From: a virus | Strand: one strand, 5' to 3' | Length of the DNA stretch: 39,625 nucleotides | IMG/VR virus record: IMGVR_UViG_3300034020_001270 | Location: 1-39,625 of that record | In this document: positions 1 to 7,190 of the stretch, piece by piece | Numbering within the stretch: position 1 is the first letter of the stretch | Layout of the letters: the number at the start of each line of letters is the position of its first letter | Position numbers and translations under genes: made by a program | Notes under the pieces: generated by a model | Seen by the model: only the letters and a program-made list of their open reading frames with translations | Databases searched by the model: none | Told to the model about the DNA's origin: nothing

Positions 1-123
1 GCGTTGATGTGTTGCGCCGGTTGCGGGATGGCTTTGCGAATGCGATCAGTGAGCCGCGGGCGGCCTTGGAGAATGCGCTGAATCATGTGCGGAACCTGGT
101 GGGGGAGCATCTTGGGCCAACTG
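1..123. repeat. Terminal overlap, identical to 39503-39625
   Basis: The first 123 bases match the last 123 bases exactly. With the tape measure frame continuing across the join, this indicates a circular or circularly permuted molecule cut by the assembler inside a tandem repeat. The same sequence also occurs at 39359 onward, so identity alone does not prove closure and the repeat copy number may be collapsed. Confidence 0.85.
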
Positions 124-1133
124 GGCAACAGATGTTTGATCGGGGGCGGGATGTGTTGCGGCGGTTAGGGGATGGCTTTCGCGAGATGGGCGGGCAGGCA
201 CGCGAGGAGATGCGGCGCGTGCTCGCTGATATTCAGGAGCGCGGCGTGGCGGAAGGGCTGGGGCTGCTGGCTGGGCGGATGTATGAGAAGGCACGCGAAG
301 GGATGGGCCGCTTTGTGGCCGGGGTGAACGAGGCGGCGCCGAACTTGCGAAATGATGTGCAGCGAGCGCTGAACGCGGTGACAGAGGTCGCCAACGGGTG
401 GATTGGTGGGGCTGGTAATCATTTGAATGCGAAGGGGCGCGAGGCGGTGCAACGGATGGCGGATGGGATGAATGCGATTAATCTGGCCGCTGGGATTGGG
501 GGTGCGCTGGGAAAGATTATTACGGAGGTGAATAATTGGAGTGGCGGGGCGGGGAACCATCTATTGGCAAAGGGGCGCGAGGCGATGGAGCGTTTCCGGG
601 ATGGGATGACCGGGTTTGACTTTGCGGGGAATTTCCGGGGGGCGTTGAATCGGATTGTGGATGAGGTGAACAACTGGTCGAATAGTGTGCGGGACCATAT
701 CTTCAACAAGGCCAAAGAGGTTGGACAGCGGCTGATGGATGGGTTGCGGGATGGCATTTCGGGCGGCATCTCTGCGGTTTTGAGCCAGATCCAGAATATT
801 ACCAACATGTTGCCGCAGTGGGTGAAGGATCAGTTGGGGATTCATTCGCCTTCGACGGTATTTGCCGGGTTGGGGCGGAATATTATGGAAGGGTTGGTGG
901 TGGGGATGCAGGAGTTGGCGGCGGCGCCGCAGGGGGTGTTGGCGGGGGTGGCGGCGAGTTTGACGCCGGGTGATAATAATGGGTTATCGGTCGGCGCTTC
1001 GGCAGGCGCTGGGGCCGTCTATAACAATCAGCGCACCACTCAGAATCATTTTACGGTGGCGAGTGGGACGAGTGCGGATGCGGATTTGATGGAGCGGGTG
1101 CGGGTGTTGAATATGCTTTATGGGGGGGCGTAA
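1..1133 (+). CDS. Tail tape measure protein, C-terminal part (continues from window end)
   Basis: This is the 3' part of the tape measure gene that begins at 37264; the frame is open from base 1 and continuous with the frame that runs off the window end. The protein sets tail length and lines the tail lumen. The visible part is a series of degenerate helical repeats with the recurring pattern GREA-x-RM/F-x-DGM and NNWS. It ends in a region typical of tape measure C-termini (IHSPSTVFAGLGRNIMEGL). Joining both parts over the 123-bp overlap gives about 1123 aa. A GATAA-N7-TTATC palindrome at 972-988 is read in frame as GDNNGLS near the C-terminus, followed by a CTTCGGCAGGC repeat fragment. The stop TAA overlaps the next ATG by one base. 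Any start inside this window end would be artificial. Confidence 0.9.
   Translation, partial: VDVLRRLRDGFANAISEPRAALENALNHVRNLVGEHLGPTGQQMFDRGRDVLRRLGDGFREMGGQAREEMRRVLADIQERGVAEGLGLLAGRMYEKAREGMGRFVAGVNEAAPNLRNDVQRALNAVTEVANGWIGGAGNHLNAKGREAVQRMADGMNAINLAAGIGGALGKIITEVNNWSGGAGNHLLAKGREAMERFRDGMTGFDFAGNFRGALNRIVDEVNNWSNSVRDHIFNKAKEVGQRLMDGLRDGISGGISAVLSQIQNITNMLPQWVKDQLGIHSPSTVFAGLGRNIMEGLVVGMQELAAAPQGVLAGVAASLTPGDNNGLSVGASAGAGAVYNNQRTTQNHFTVASGTSADADLMERVRVLNMLYGGA
967..993. repeat. GATAA-N7-TTATC palindrome, copy 1 (inside tape measure gene)
   Basis: GATAA is at 972-976 and TTATC at 984-988 with a 7-base spacer. Right flank GGTCGG as in other copies. It lies inside the tape measure coding sequence and is read in frame as GDNNGLS. 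Confidence 0.75.
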
Positions 1134-2005
1134 TGGCTGATTTTGTGACGGCAGCCCAGTATCAAGTGATCTGGCCAGATGCGGCGGAAACAACCGTTAC
1201 GATTAACGGGAGCAATAATGCGGCGCACTTGTCGCTGGATGGCGCGGGCATTCCGCCGATGACGCGGAATTTCATGGCGTTTGGTCAGGATGATGGCGGC
1301 ATTGACAAGGGGGTGCGGATTGAAGAGCGCCGGATGGTGTGGAAGCTGCTGATTGAGGCGACGACCGAGAGCAGCTTTGATAGTAAGCGGGATGCGTTGT
1401 GGAGTATTTTTCGCCCACTGGATGACCCGTTGCGGTTGCGGGTGACGAAGGCGAATGGGGATGTACGGCAGATTGATTTTTTTGTGGATGGGCCGATTGA
1501 GGTGGCGACGGGGCCGGGCTATCTGGGGATTGTTACGGTGCCATTGGTGGCGCCTGATCCGCTGTGGTATGAGCCGACGTTGCGCTCTGGGACTATGGCA
1601 ACGTGGCCGAGTACAGCCTTTCTGGCGACTATGCCGTATGGGGCGTATGGGGCGACGTGGCATGAATGGCCAGTGGTGAAAATCACGGGGCCGGTGACAG
1701 ATTTGGAAATTACGAATGAGCTGGCCACGGGGATCTATTTGGGACATATTGATTTTCGGGGCCATTCGATTCCAGCAGGGGCGACGTATACCGTGGATTT
1801 GCGGCCGGGGAAGAAGACGGTGGTTGATCATCTGGGGGCGAACAAGTTGACGGCGCTTTCCTCGTTTCACCGTTTGCAGTATTTTCGCTTCTATGCGGAG
1901 CCGCAGAAGGTGGGCGGGGTCAATACGCTCACGATCCGCCATGCGGGGGTGGGGGCAGGAGCGCAGATTGTTTTTGAGCGATATTCGAGGTATATAGCGC
2001 TATGA
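1133..2005 (+). CDS. Distal tail protein (Dit-like), copy 1
   Basis: This 290-aa protein follows the tape measure gene with a one-base stop/start overlap, the usual place for a siphovirus distal tail component that forms the ring at the tail tip. The N-terminal half resembles Dit families, and the central segment VTVPLVAPDPLWYEPT is shared almost word for word with the next gene. The C-terminal part has the LRPGKKTVVD motif of a galectin/Ig-like Dit C-domain, also shared. The two proteins are tandem paralogues covering their full length, so the pair arose by gene duplication. The exact division of labour is not visible in sequence. Identification rests on position, length and recalled family pattern. 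Confidence 0.82.
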   Translation: MADFVTAAQYQVIWPDAAETTVTINGSNNAAHLSLDGAGIPPMTRNFMAFGQDDGGIDKGVRIEERRMVWKLLIEATTESSFDSKRDALWSIFRPLDDPLRLRVTKANGDVRQIDFFVDGPIEVATGPGYLGIVTVPLVAPDPLWYEPTLRSGTMATWPSTAFLATMPYGAYGATWHEWPVVKITGPVTDLEITNELATGIYLGHIDFRGHSIPAGATYTVDLRPGKKTVVDHLGANKLTALSSFHRLQYFRFYAEPQKVGGVNTLTIRHAGVGAGAQIVFERYSRYIAL

Positions 2006-2871
2006 GCAATTATGTATCAGATGCAACCTATCAGGTGATTGTGCCGGATGGGGCGGCGACGGTTCACACGATAGCAGGAGCGACGCAAGCGCACCATGTG
2101 GAGTTGACGGCGTTGGGGACACCACCCGTGCAGCGTTGGTTGTATCGGCATCACCAGGCGGATGGCGGAGTTGATCAGGGGTTTCGGTTGGAGCCGCGCC
2201 GATTGGCGTGGGAACTATTCGTGCAGGATGAGGTTGAAACGGCCTTTGATGCGAAGTTGCAGGCATTGTATCGGCTCTTTAAGCCCTACGAGGAAGCGCT
2301 AAAAATAAAGGTGACCCGGAGTGGCGGTGCGGTGCGCCAGTTGGATTGTTTTGTGCAGGGGCCGGTGGAGTTGGCGCAGTCTAATCAGTTGGGGTTTTCA
2401 GGGATTGTGAAGGTGCCATTGGTGGCGCCTGATCCGCTGTGGTATGCACCGACGCAGAAGTTTGCGACGACGACGATTCCGACCAGTGGCGCGACCTTCA
2501 ATGTCGGTACGCAGGGGAATTATGAGACGTGGCCCGTCATTACGGTCACGGGGCCGGTGGCGGATCTGGTGCTGACAACCAGTATGGTAAATGTCTACAG
2601 GAGTGTAACGGCGGTGATTGATTTGACGGGGGTCAGCATTGCGGCAGGTGATACACGGGTGATTGATTTGCGACCGGGGAAGAAGACGGTGGTGGATAGC
2701 GCAGGGGCGAACAAGCTCAGTGAAATGGTGAATCAGAGTTGGGTGAATTTTCGGCTGTGGCCGGCGCCGTTTAAGGCGAGCGGGACGAATACGATTAGCT
2801 ACACCTGGAGCAGTCGCAGTACGGGGGCGTTTGTGCAGTTTGGTTACTATGATAGATATGTGAGTTTATAA
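2002..2871 (+). CDS. Distal tail protein (Dit-like), copy 2
   Basis: This 289-aa protein overlaps copy 1 by four bases (ATGA), so translation is probably coupled. It aligns with copy 1 end to end: both start YQVI-P-D, both carry DGG-D-G-R-E-RR in the first third, PLVAPDPLWY in the middle, and LRPGKKTVVD-GANKL near the C-terminus, and both end with Y-RY. The mid-region between the shared blocks has diverged strongly. It probably forms a second ring or an adaptor at the tail tip beside copy 1. Known siphoviruses generally carry one Dit, so the duplication is the notable point. Confidence 0.8.
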   Translation: MSNYVSDATYQVIVPDGAATVHTIAGATQAHHVELTALGTPPVQRWLYRHHQADGGVDQGFRLEPRRLAWELFVQDEVETAFDAKLQALYRLFKPYEEALKIKVTRSGGAVRQLDCFVQGPVELAQSNQLGFSGIVKVPLVAPDPLWYAPTQKFATTTIPTSGATFNVGTQGNYETWPVITVTGPVADLVLTTSMVNVYRSVTAVIDLTGVSIAAGDTRVIDLRPGKKTVVDSAGANKLSEMVNQSWVNFRLWPAPFKASGTNTISYTWSSRSTGAFVQFGYYDRYVSL

Positions 2872-2872
2872 T

Positions 2873-3976
2873 ATGTATATTTACCTAGCGCGCACCTATG
2901 GAGCGAATCCCTATATTTTGGATGGGATGATCGGGCTGAATTACACCAAGGTGGTGAATGATGTGGGAACAGCAATGATTACTGTGCCGGGGGACCATCC
3001 GGCGGTGACGGGGCTGGCGCTGGATGATGAGTTGGAGATCTGGCGGCAGGATTTGCATCCAGCGGCGAATACGCCGGTGTCGATTGATTTTCGGGGGTTG
3101 TATCGCGGGTTTACGCGGCGGACGATGGCGAACGGATTGGAGTTGGTCGATCTGTTCTTTTTTCATGAGACTGAGATCCTGCGAAGAATGGTGAATGCGT
3201 ATCCCTCCGGGCAGTTTGCGGTGACGGTGTGGAATGGGGTTCCCGTTGAGACGGCGATGGCGGCAATCGTGTATAACAATTCGAGCGGGCGCACAACGGA
3301 CCTGACCGCAGGCGCGACGCGGGTGACGGCGGCGACCAGCAAAGTATTGGGGGTGGACGCGGATTTGGCCGGGATTAATGTGGCGGATTATGCAAATCCG
3401 TACCGGAATGTGCTGACGGCGTTACAGGAGTTGGCGAGCGTGGCCAATGCGATCTTTATGGTCTGGAAGCCGACGGCGGCCACAACCACCTGGGGCGTTT
3501 ATGTAAAGAAGGAGACGCTGTTTTCGGATCGGCGTAACACGGTGATTTTCCAGCTAGAGCGGGGCAATTTGCGGGAACCGGCGTTGGATCAACGGACGAT
3601 GGGGGAGACGACGGTGGCGATGGTGGGCGGGGCCGGCGATGGCGCGGGGCGAACGGTGCGGACGCGCACAAGCGCTGGGCGGGATGCTAATCGGAATAAC
3701 TATGAGGGGTTTGTCGATGCCAGGCATTTGACAACGACGGCGGCGCTGGATGCGTATGGGGATGGGGTGTTGAATGAGCGCACGGCGCGCCCAATGCTGA
3801 CGTTCACACCAGTGCAGACGCCTGATTGTAATTATGGTGAGCATTACTTTTGGGGCGAGGTGGTGACCGTGCGGTATGGTGGACAGAGTTATGTGCATCG
3901 GATTGTCCAGGTTTCGGTGCAGTATTCGGCGGCTGGAGAGCAGATCCAGTTGGGGTTTGAGGAGTTACCAGCATAA
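2873..3976 (+). CDS. Tail tip/baseplate protein, ReqiPepy6 Gp37-like
   Basis: A 367-aa protein two bases after the second Dit gene. It has the pattern of the siphovirus Gp37-like (Tal/hub) family: an N-terminal half rich in beta strands describing a viewing of DDELEIWRQD and RGLYRGFTRR, a central helical part ALQELASVANAIFMVW, and a C-terminal YGEHYFWGEVVTVRYGG-Y--RI-QV-V-Y block typical of these hub proteins. It would form the tail tip that closes the tube and carries the fibre. No peptidase motif is evident. The stop overlaps the next ATG by one base. There is no obvious Shine-Dalgarno, so translation may depend on coupling to the upstream gene. Confidence 0.78.
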   Translation: MYIYLARTYGANPYILDGMIGLNYTKVVNDVGTAMITVPGDHPAVTGLALDDELEIWRQDLHPAANTPVSIDFRGLYRGFTRRTMANGLELVDLFFFHETEILRRMVNAYPSGQFAVTVWNGVPVETAMAAIVYNNSSGRTTDLTAGATRVTAATSKVLGVDADLAGINVADYANPYRNVLTALQELASVANAIFMVWKPTAATTTWGVYVKKETLFSDRRNTVIFQLERGNLREPALDQRTMGETTVAMVGGAGDGAGRTVRTRTSAGRDANRNNYEGFVDARHLTTTAALDAYGDGVLNERTARPMLTFTPVQTPDCNYGEHYFWGEVVTVRYGGQSYVHRIVQVSVQYSAAGEQIQLGFEELPA

Positions 3977-4476
3977 TGCAGCGGACAAACAACCCTTTGG
4001 AACAGTTGGCGACAGAAGTGGAGCGACTGCGGCGGCGCGTCCAGGCACTGGAGACCCAGGAGAGTGGGGTTTCGACGCATAACGCGGAGACGGTGGCGCA
4101 TGGGGCGACGGGGGCGGTGGTGGGAACGACGAACACGCAGACGCTGAGCAATAAGACATTGAATACGGCGGTGCTAGCGCGTTCAGACTTGGTCATTGCG
4201 ACGGATGCAATTACGGTGTCCAGGTCGCAGCATCGGATTGATACAGAGGCGGCGGCGGCGACGGATAACCTGGCGACAATCAATGGTGGTACGACTTTTC
4301 AGTTACTCTTGTTGCAATCGACCAATAGTGCGCGGGATATTACAGTGAAGCATGGGACAGGTAATATTTATTTGAATGGGTTGGCGGATTTTGTGTTGGA
4401 TAATAGCCGAGATGTGTTGGTGCTGATTAAGACCGGGGCTGAGTGGAATGAGGTTTGCAGGAGCAATAATGGTTAG
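3976..4476 (+). CDS. Tail fibre or tip attachment protein
   Basis: A 166-aa protein, last gene of the late rightward operon. Residues about 8-28 (LEQLATEVERLRRRVQALET) form a heptad coiled coil suited to trimerisation. This is followed by THNAETVAHGATGAVVGTTNTQTLSNKTLN, a pattern (HGATG-VVGTT-TQTL-NKTL) common in phage tail fibres and their collar regions. The C-terminal 80 residues are beta-rich with LQSTNSARDITVKHGTGNIYLNG and probably form the globular head. It is short for a full receptor-binding fibre, so it may be an attachment base or a tip protein. Confidence 0.72.
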   Translation: MQRTNNPLEQLATEVERLRRRVQALETQESGVSTHNAETVAHGATGAVVGTTNTQTLSNKTLNTAVLARSDLVIATDAITVSRSQHRIDTEAAAATDNLATINGGTTFQLLLLQSTNSARDITVKHGTGNIYLNGLADFVLDNSRDVLVLIKTGAEWNEVCRSNNG

Positions 4477-4634
4477 CCTTCGGCGAGTGTGGTAAAATAG
4501 CAAGCGCGCTGTTGCTTACTGACATGGGCGCAGCGTGATAGTCTGCATAATGGGGAGACCGAATGTCTCCCCACCCGACTGATAATATAGACTTATCAGT
4601 CGAGCAACACAACAACGGATTTAGGAAGGAACGG
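4477..4634. other. Intergenic region with two hairpins after the late operon
   Basis: No gene is supported here. A perfect 8-bp stem with a 5-base loop lies at 4552-4572 (GGGGAGAC / GTCTCCCC), just after a CATAAT sequence; no good -35 lies at the right spacing. It is followed by palindrome copy 2 and then the terminator at 4635. The stack of three hairpins may protect the 3' end of the tail transcript. Confidence 0.5.
4576..4602. repeat. GATAA-N7-TTATC palindrome, copy 2
   Basis: Core 4581-4597. Arms are perfect over 10 bp (CGACTGATAA / TTATCAGTCG) with a 7-base spacer. It lies between the last tail gene and the intrinsic terminator. Confidence 0.8.
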
Positions 4635-4670
4635 ATGGCGTCATGCACCTGGTGCGTGACGCCATTTTTG
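4635..4670 (+). terminator. Intrinsic terminator of the late operon
   Basis: A 15-bp inverted repeat (ATGGCGTCATGCACC and its complement with one G-U pair) is followed directly by TTTTTG on the + strand. It sits 160 bases after the last tail gene and faces the oppositely oriented integrase, so it would stop late transcription from running antisense into the integrase. Confidence 0.85.
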
Positions 4671-4671
4671 A

Positions 4672-5598
4672 TCAGAGGTTCCAGTTGTCGGCGGGGGAGG
4701 CTTTGGCCTGGGCGAGTTCGAGATCGGATTGGGCGAGTTGGGCGTAGATACGGACGGTGTCCATGCGTTCGTGGCCAAGGAGGGTTTGTAACTGGAGGAG
4801 GTTGCCGCCGTTACGCAGGAAGTTAATGGCGAAGGTGTGGCGGAATTTGTGGAGGGTGGCGTTGGCGACGCCGGCGCGCTTGGCACAGCGCTGGATGAGG
4901 TGGCGGAGGTTGTTGCGGTCGAAGTGGGTGAGATCCTGACAGGTGAAGAGGGGTTCTTTGGGGGCGGCGTTGGGACGGGTAGCGAGGTATTTCCAGAGAT
5001 GTTTTTTAGCACCGGCGCCGAGGTAGACGAAGCGGCCTTTGTCGCCTTTGCCGTGGCGGATGAGGAGTTGCCCTTTGGTATTGTCGTAGTCGTCTAGCTT
5101 GAGGTCGCAGAGTTCGGAGGCGCGCATACCGGTGTCGAGCAGGGTGGTGATGATGGCGCGATCGCGGAGGGCGGTGGGGCGGGTGGCGGCGGCCTGGCGG
5201 CCGGTCTTGGTCTTCCAGGCTTTGGCGTGGTGGCAGGCTTCGAGCATGGCGGCGATGTCGGTGCGGCTGTAGGGTTCGATGGGTTGGCGCTTGAACTTGG
5301 GGCGTTCGACTTTGCCGCGGATGATGTGGGGGGTGTTCAGTTCATGCTCGGCCCACGTCCAGAGCGAGGAGAGGGCGATCCAGGCGTTGGCGATGGTGCG
5401 CGATTTGAGGCGGTGTTGGGTTTTGAGGTAGTTGAGGAATTTGCGCACCTGGTCGCTGGTGATGGCGGCGAAGGCGGTTTGGGGGCCGATGTAGCTTTGG
5501 AAGCGTTTGAAGGTGTTGGTGTAGTCGGCGACGGTGTTGACGGAGAGATTACGCTGTTTTTCGAGCCAGTAGCCTTCGATGGCGGATTGGAGTTGCAT
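4672..5598 (-). CDS. int: Tyrosine site-specific integrase 1
   Basis: A 308-aa tyrosine recombinase that would join attP with a host tRNA gene. The N-terminal SAM-like core-binding domain covers about residues 1-90 and the catalytic domain 105-295. Visible active-site residues are R159 (DTGMRASEL), K184 (RHGKGDKGR), H250 and R253 (LHKFRHTFA), H276 (LLGHERMDT) and Y285. The open frame extends upstream through the tRNA fragment. The start at 5598 was chosen because AGGAGG lies at 5607-5612 with an 8-base spacer and because the protein then begins with a normal integrase N-terminus. It is immediately beside the attP core, as expected for a phage integrase, and its stop lies next to the late terminator. 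Confidence 0.93.
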   Translation of the reverse strand: MQLQSAIEGYWLEKQRNLSVNTVADYTNTFKRFQSYIGPQTAFAAITSDQVRKFLNYLKTQHRLKSRTIANAWIALSSLWTWAEHELNTPHIIRGKVERPKFKRQPIEPYSRTDIAAMLEACHHAKAWKTKTGRQAAATRPTALRDRAIITTLLDTGMRASELCDLKLDDYDNTKGQLLIRHGKGDKGRFVYLGAGAKKHLWKYLATRPNAAPKEPLFTCQDLTHFDRNNLRHLIQRCAKRAGVANATLHKFRHTFAINFLRNGGNLLQLQTLLGHERMDTVRIYAQLAQSDLELAQAKASPADNWNL

Positions 5599-5687
5599 AT
5601 CAGAATCCTCCTGAATGGGTGAACTGTGCTGTCTTCGGGCGATAATAATTATCAAGCGTCGGCTGATAATTTCCGGGTTTAAATGTC

Positions 5688-5730
5688 GAAGACCGCAAGG
5701 CCAGTGTAATAAACTGACTTTGCGGTCTTC
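5688..5730. repeat. Large inverted repeat in integrase leader
   Basis: GAAGACCGCAA and its perfect complement flank an inner, mostly paired segment (GGCCAGT / ACTGACT) and a 7-base loop. It lies between the integrase start and the attP core, so it could be an mRNA leader hairpin limiting read-through from the att site or an arm-type binding site. No U-tract follows on either strand. Confidence 0.55.
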
Positions 5731-5750
5731 AACCGAACAGGTATTCTTTT

Positions 5751-5795
5751 TGGTGGGTAAGATAGGACTCGAACCTACGACCTCACGGATGTGAA
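5751..5795 (-). other. attP core: 3' part of a tRNA-Val(CAC) gene
   Basis: Read on the minus strand, 45 bases fit the 3' part of a tRNA from position 32 to the CCA end: anticodon loop with CAC, anticodon 3' stem CCGTG, variable loop AGGTC, T arm GTAGG-TTCGAGT-CCTAT, acceptor strand CTTACCC, then A and CCA. The 5' half is absent, so it is not a working tRNA. Phages of this type integrate into the 3' end of a tRNA gene and rebuild it with such a copy. It lies about 150 bp upstream of the integrase start. An intact attP means this sequence represents the excised or packaged form, not an integrated prophage. Confidence 0.85.
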
Positions 5796-5823
5796 CAGCG
5801 GGTTGGGGGTTATTCGAGGCGCG

Positions 5824-5863
5824 ACCGCACTGATCGTGTTTTTTGCGATCAGTGCGGTTTTTT
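5824..5863 (+). terminator. Intrinsic terminator beside attP
   Basis: A perfect 13-bp stem (ACCGCACTGATCG / CGATCAGTGCGGT) with a 9-base loop is followed by a run of T on the + strand. It could block rightward transcription leaving or entering the att site. Confidence 0.85.
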
Positions 5864-6055
5864 GTTGCGCAAGATGGCCGATCCAGGGTGTTGGCGATTG
5901 GGTAAAGGTCGGGTGATAAGATACAGGACATAGTTATTATCGGTCGATATGATCGTTATTGGGCGGTTAGCTGACTGTGCGATCTGCTGAAAATCTTCGG
6001 GAGATAATCTTTTGTTATCAGTCGAGGAGGGGTTTTCTCTCTGGAAAGATTTGCG
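5864..6055. other. Intergenic region with variant palindromes, no gene
   Basis: No gene is supported. The stretch contains a variant of the dispersed palindrome at 5915-5941 in which the half-site offset is 22 bases, not 12, and a normal copy at 5998-6024. A small open frame here spans the palindrome and has no ribosome binding site. Confidence 0.5.
5998..6024. repeat. GATAA-N7-TTATC palindrome, copy 3
   Basis: Core 6003-6019, spacer 7 bases, followed by AGTCGAGGAGGGG as in copies 12 and 13. It lies in the gene-free stretch between the att site and the 3' end of the Excalibur-domain gene. Confidence 0.75.
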
Positions 6056-6490
6056 TCAATTGGTTGGCGGAATCGTTAGATAGCGCCAGTTGGGGGGCAG
6101 AGATTCACAGGCGATTTTGTCATCGTCAATGTCGAGATTGTGAATATCGCCAAAGCCAAGATTGAAACAGTAATCAAAACAACTTTGCGCTTCGGGTTGG
6201 GTGGCGAAGTCGCTACAGTTCTTGGTGTCGCTGTCGCAAGGGCAGGGGGCGGATGGGTTGGCGGTGGCGGTGGGTGTGGGTGTTATGGTGGCTATTGCCG
6301 TCGCTGTTGCCGTTGCGGTTGCGGTTGGTGTGGGGGTATGGGTAGTGATCGCGGTGGGCGTGGGGGTGGCCGTGGCGAGCAGGGTGGCGGTGGGGGTGGC
6401 GCCGGGTTGGGTTTGGATGAGCGGCAGGTAGACGATGGGGGGGATGGTTTGTAAAAAGAATACGATGACGAGGGAAACCAAAGCTTTCAT
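6056..6490 (-). CDS. Secreted Excalibur-domain surface protein (lysogeny-expressed moron candidate)
   Basis: A 144-aa protein beginning with a hydrophobic export signal (residues 3-24) ending in PPIVYLPLI, followed by a Thr/Pro/Ala-rich linker of about 50 residues. The C-terminal domain (about 83-130) has six cysteines, NCSDFATQPEAQ and a DIDDDKIACE loop, which match the Excalibur calcium-binding family. The signal and linker suggest display outside the membrane. It overlaps the 35-aa gene upstream by four bases (ATGA) and so belongs to the repressor transcript, meaning it should be made in lysogens. A role in superinfection exclusion or host-surface change is inference from that position. 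Nothing shows an enzymatic function. Confidence 0.82.
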   Translation of the reverse strand: MKALVSLVIVFFLQTIPPIVYLPLIQTQPGATPTATLLATATPTPTAITTHTPTPTATATATATAIATITPTPTATANPSAPCPCDSDTKNCSDFATQPEAQSCFDYCFNLGFGDIHNLDIDDDKIACESLPPNWRYLTIPPTN

Positions 6491-6594
6491 AGTAATTCCC
6501 AGCCTTCTTCGGTCCAGATGAGCCAGATACGTTGACGACGGCGCAGGCGCAGGGCCATGCGATAGAACAATTTTAGGTAATCATTTGGGGTCAT
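6487..6594 (-). CDS. Small basic protein between repressor and surface protein
   Basis: A 35-aa frame (starts MTPNDYLKLF, ends EEGWELL) that overlaps the repressor stop by 14 bases and the downstream start by four. A GAGG lies just upstream of its ATG. The middle is strongly basic (RLRRRQR) followed by IWLIW. The tight overlaps on both sides argue for real translation, at least as a coupling peptide. No family is recognised. Confidence 0.6.
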   Translation of the reverse strand: MTPNDYLKLFYRMALRLRRRQRIWLIWTEEGWELL

Positions 6595-7078
6595 GGTCCT
6601 CACCGATGATGTGCGGCGTATCAGCTTGGCGCATGGTTGCTGCCATGTTTAGCAGCAATGCCTGATCACGTGGCGTTAGTTCGGTGAAGATAGCGACGAA
6701 ACGTTGTATCAGTTTGAATACTTTAGGGTCTATTTCTGAATAATCAATTCTTTGTTCTTTTAATAGCTTTGCGTTCTTATCTTCATCATCCTCAGTTAAC
6801 CCTCCAAGCGGATCTTCCGTTAATCCTAGTAAATACTGAACAGAAACACCCAAAGCATCTGCCAACGAAAAGATAACATCTACACTGGGGTTTGTTACAT
6901 AACCGCGCTCTAGCTTCGATATGTAACTTCGGCTAATCCCTGATTTTTCTGCTAACTCCTCCTGTTCCCAGTGTAGATCGCTTCTGCTTAACTGCAAACG
7001 GTGAGCGAGTGACTTTTGTCGCTCCTCAAAGCGCTTTTGTTTTAGTGTGTTATCAATGGCCTTTGCATTCATGTTCAT
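6581..7078 (-). CDS. XRE-family repressor (CI-like)
   Basis: A 165-aa protein with a helix-turn-helix of the XRE/Cro-CI type at about residues 35-87: WEQEELAEKSGISRSYISKLERG is the recognition region, followed by PSVDVIFSLADALGVSVQYLLG. The C-terminal 75 residues are acidic then hydrophobic (FKLIQRFVAIFTELTPRDQALLLNMAATM) and probably dimerise; there is no LexA-type Ser-Lys peptidase, so induction is not by RecA-mediated self-cleavage of the usual kind. It is transcribed away from the early operon across a shared promoter region and probably keeps that operon off. The ATG at 7078 lacks a strong Shine-Dalgarno; a second ATG two codons on is possible. Confidence 0.88.
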   Translation of the reverse strand: MNMNAKAIDNTLKQKRFEERQKSLAHRLQLSRSDLHWEQEELAEKSGISRSYISKLERGYVTNPSVDVIFSLADALGVSVQYLLGLTEDPLGGLTEDDEDKNAKLLKEQRIDYSEIDPKVFKLIQRFVAIFTELTPRDQALLLNMAATMRQADTPHIIGEDHDPK

Positions 7079-7125
7079 AAATGATACATTTGTTTCCCGT
7101 TCTTGTTTCCCACAGGATTCCTAAG

Positions 7126-7154
7126 TGAATATTTTGCTTTTTGGGAGTTGACAA
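7126..7154 (-). promoter_or_regulatory. Probable repressor promoter (leftward)
   Basis: On the minus strand, TTGTCA (7154-7149) and TATTCA (7131-7126) are separated by 17 bases. Its -35 shares bases with the -35 of the rightward promoter, so the two probably compete. Confidence 0.55.
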
Positions 7155-7176
7155 CGCACTGCATTGTCATTATAAT
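7148..7176 (+). promoter_or_regulatory. Early rightward promoter (consensus sigma70)
   Basis: TTGACA at 7148-7153 and TATAAT at 7171-7176 with a 17-base spacer: a perfect consensus. It would drive the early operon starting at 7223, and such a strong promoter needs a repressor to allow lysogeny. Confidence 0.9.
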
Positions 7177-7190
7177 GTTCTTAAAAGAAC
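7149..7190. promoter_or_regulatory. Operator candidates in the divergent promoter region
   Basis: Two dyads overlap the early promoter. The first, 7149-7169, has 9-base arms (TGACAACGC / GCATTGTCA, one mismatch) around ACT and fills the spacer. The second, 7177-7190, is a perfect dyad GTTCTT-AA-AAGAAC at the transcription start. Related half-sites are GTTCTTG at 7099 and GAGAAC at 7204-7209. Either could bind the XRE repressor or the ribbon-helix-helix protein; the sequence does not say which. Confidence 0.6.

Noticed and set aside
4485-4560. Promoter with CATAAT at 4546-4551 or TAAAAT near 4493
   Set aside because: No -35 with acceptable spacing; the region lies at the end of a convergent operon pair.
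5751-5795. A working tRNA gene
   Set aside because: Only the 3' part from the anticodon loop on is present; the 5' acceptor and D arm are missing.
5616-5931. Upstream extension of the integrase frame giving a 419-aa protein
   Set aside because: The extra N-terminus is a translation of the tRNA fragment and a terminator, and a strong AGGAGG lies before the ATG at 5598.
6140-6454. Gly-rich + strand frames opposite the Excalibur gene
   Set aside because: Composition is only the complement of the Thr/Pro linker codons; the minus frame has a signal peptide and a domain.
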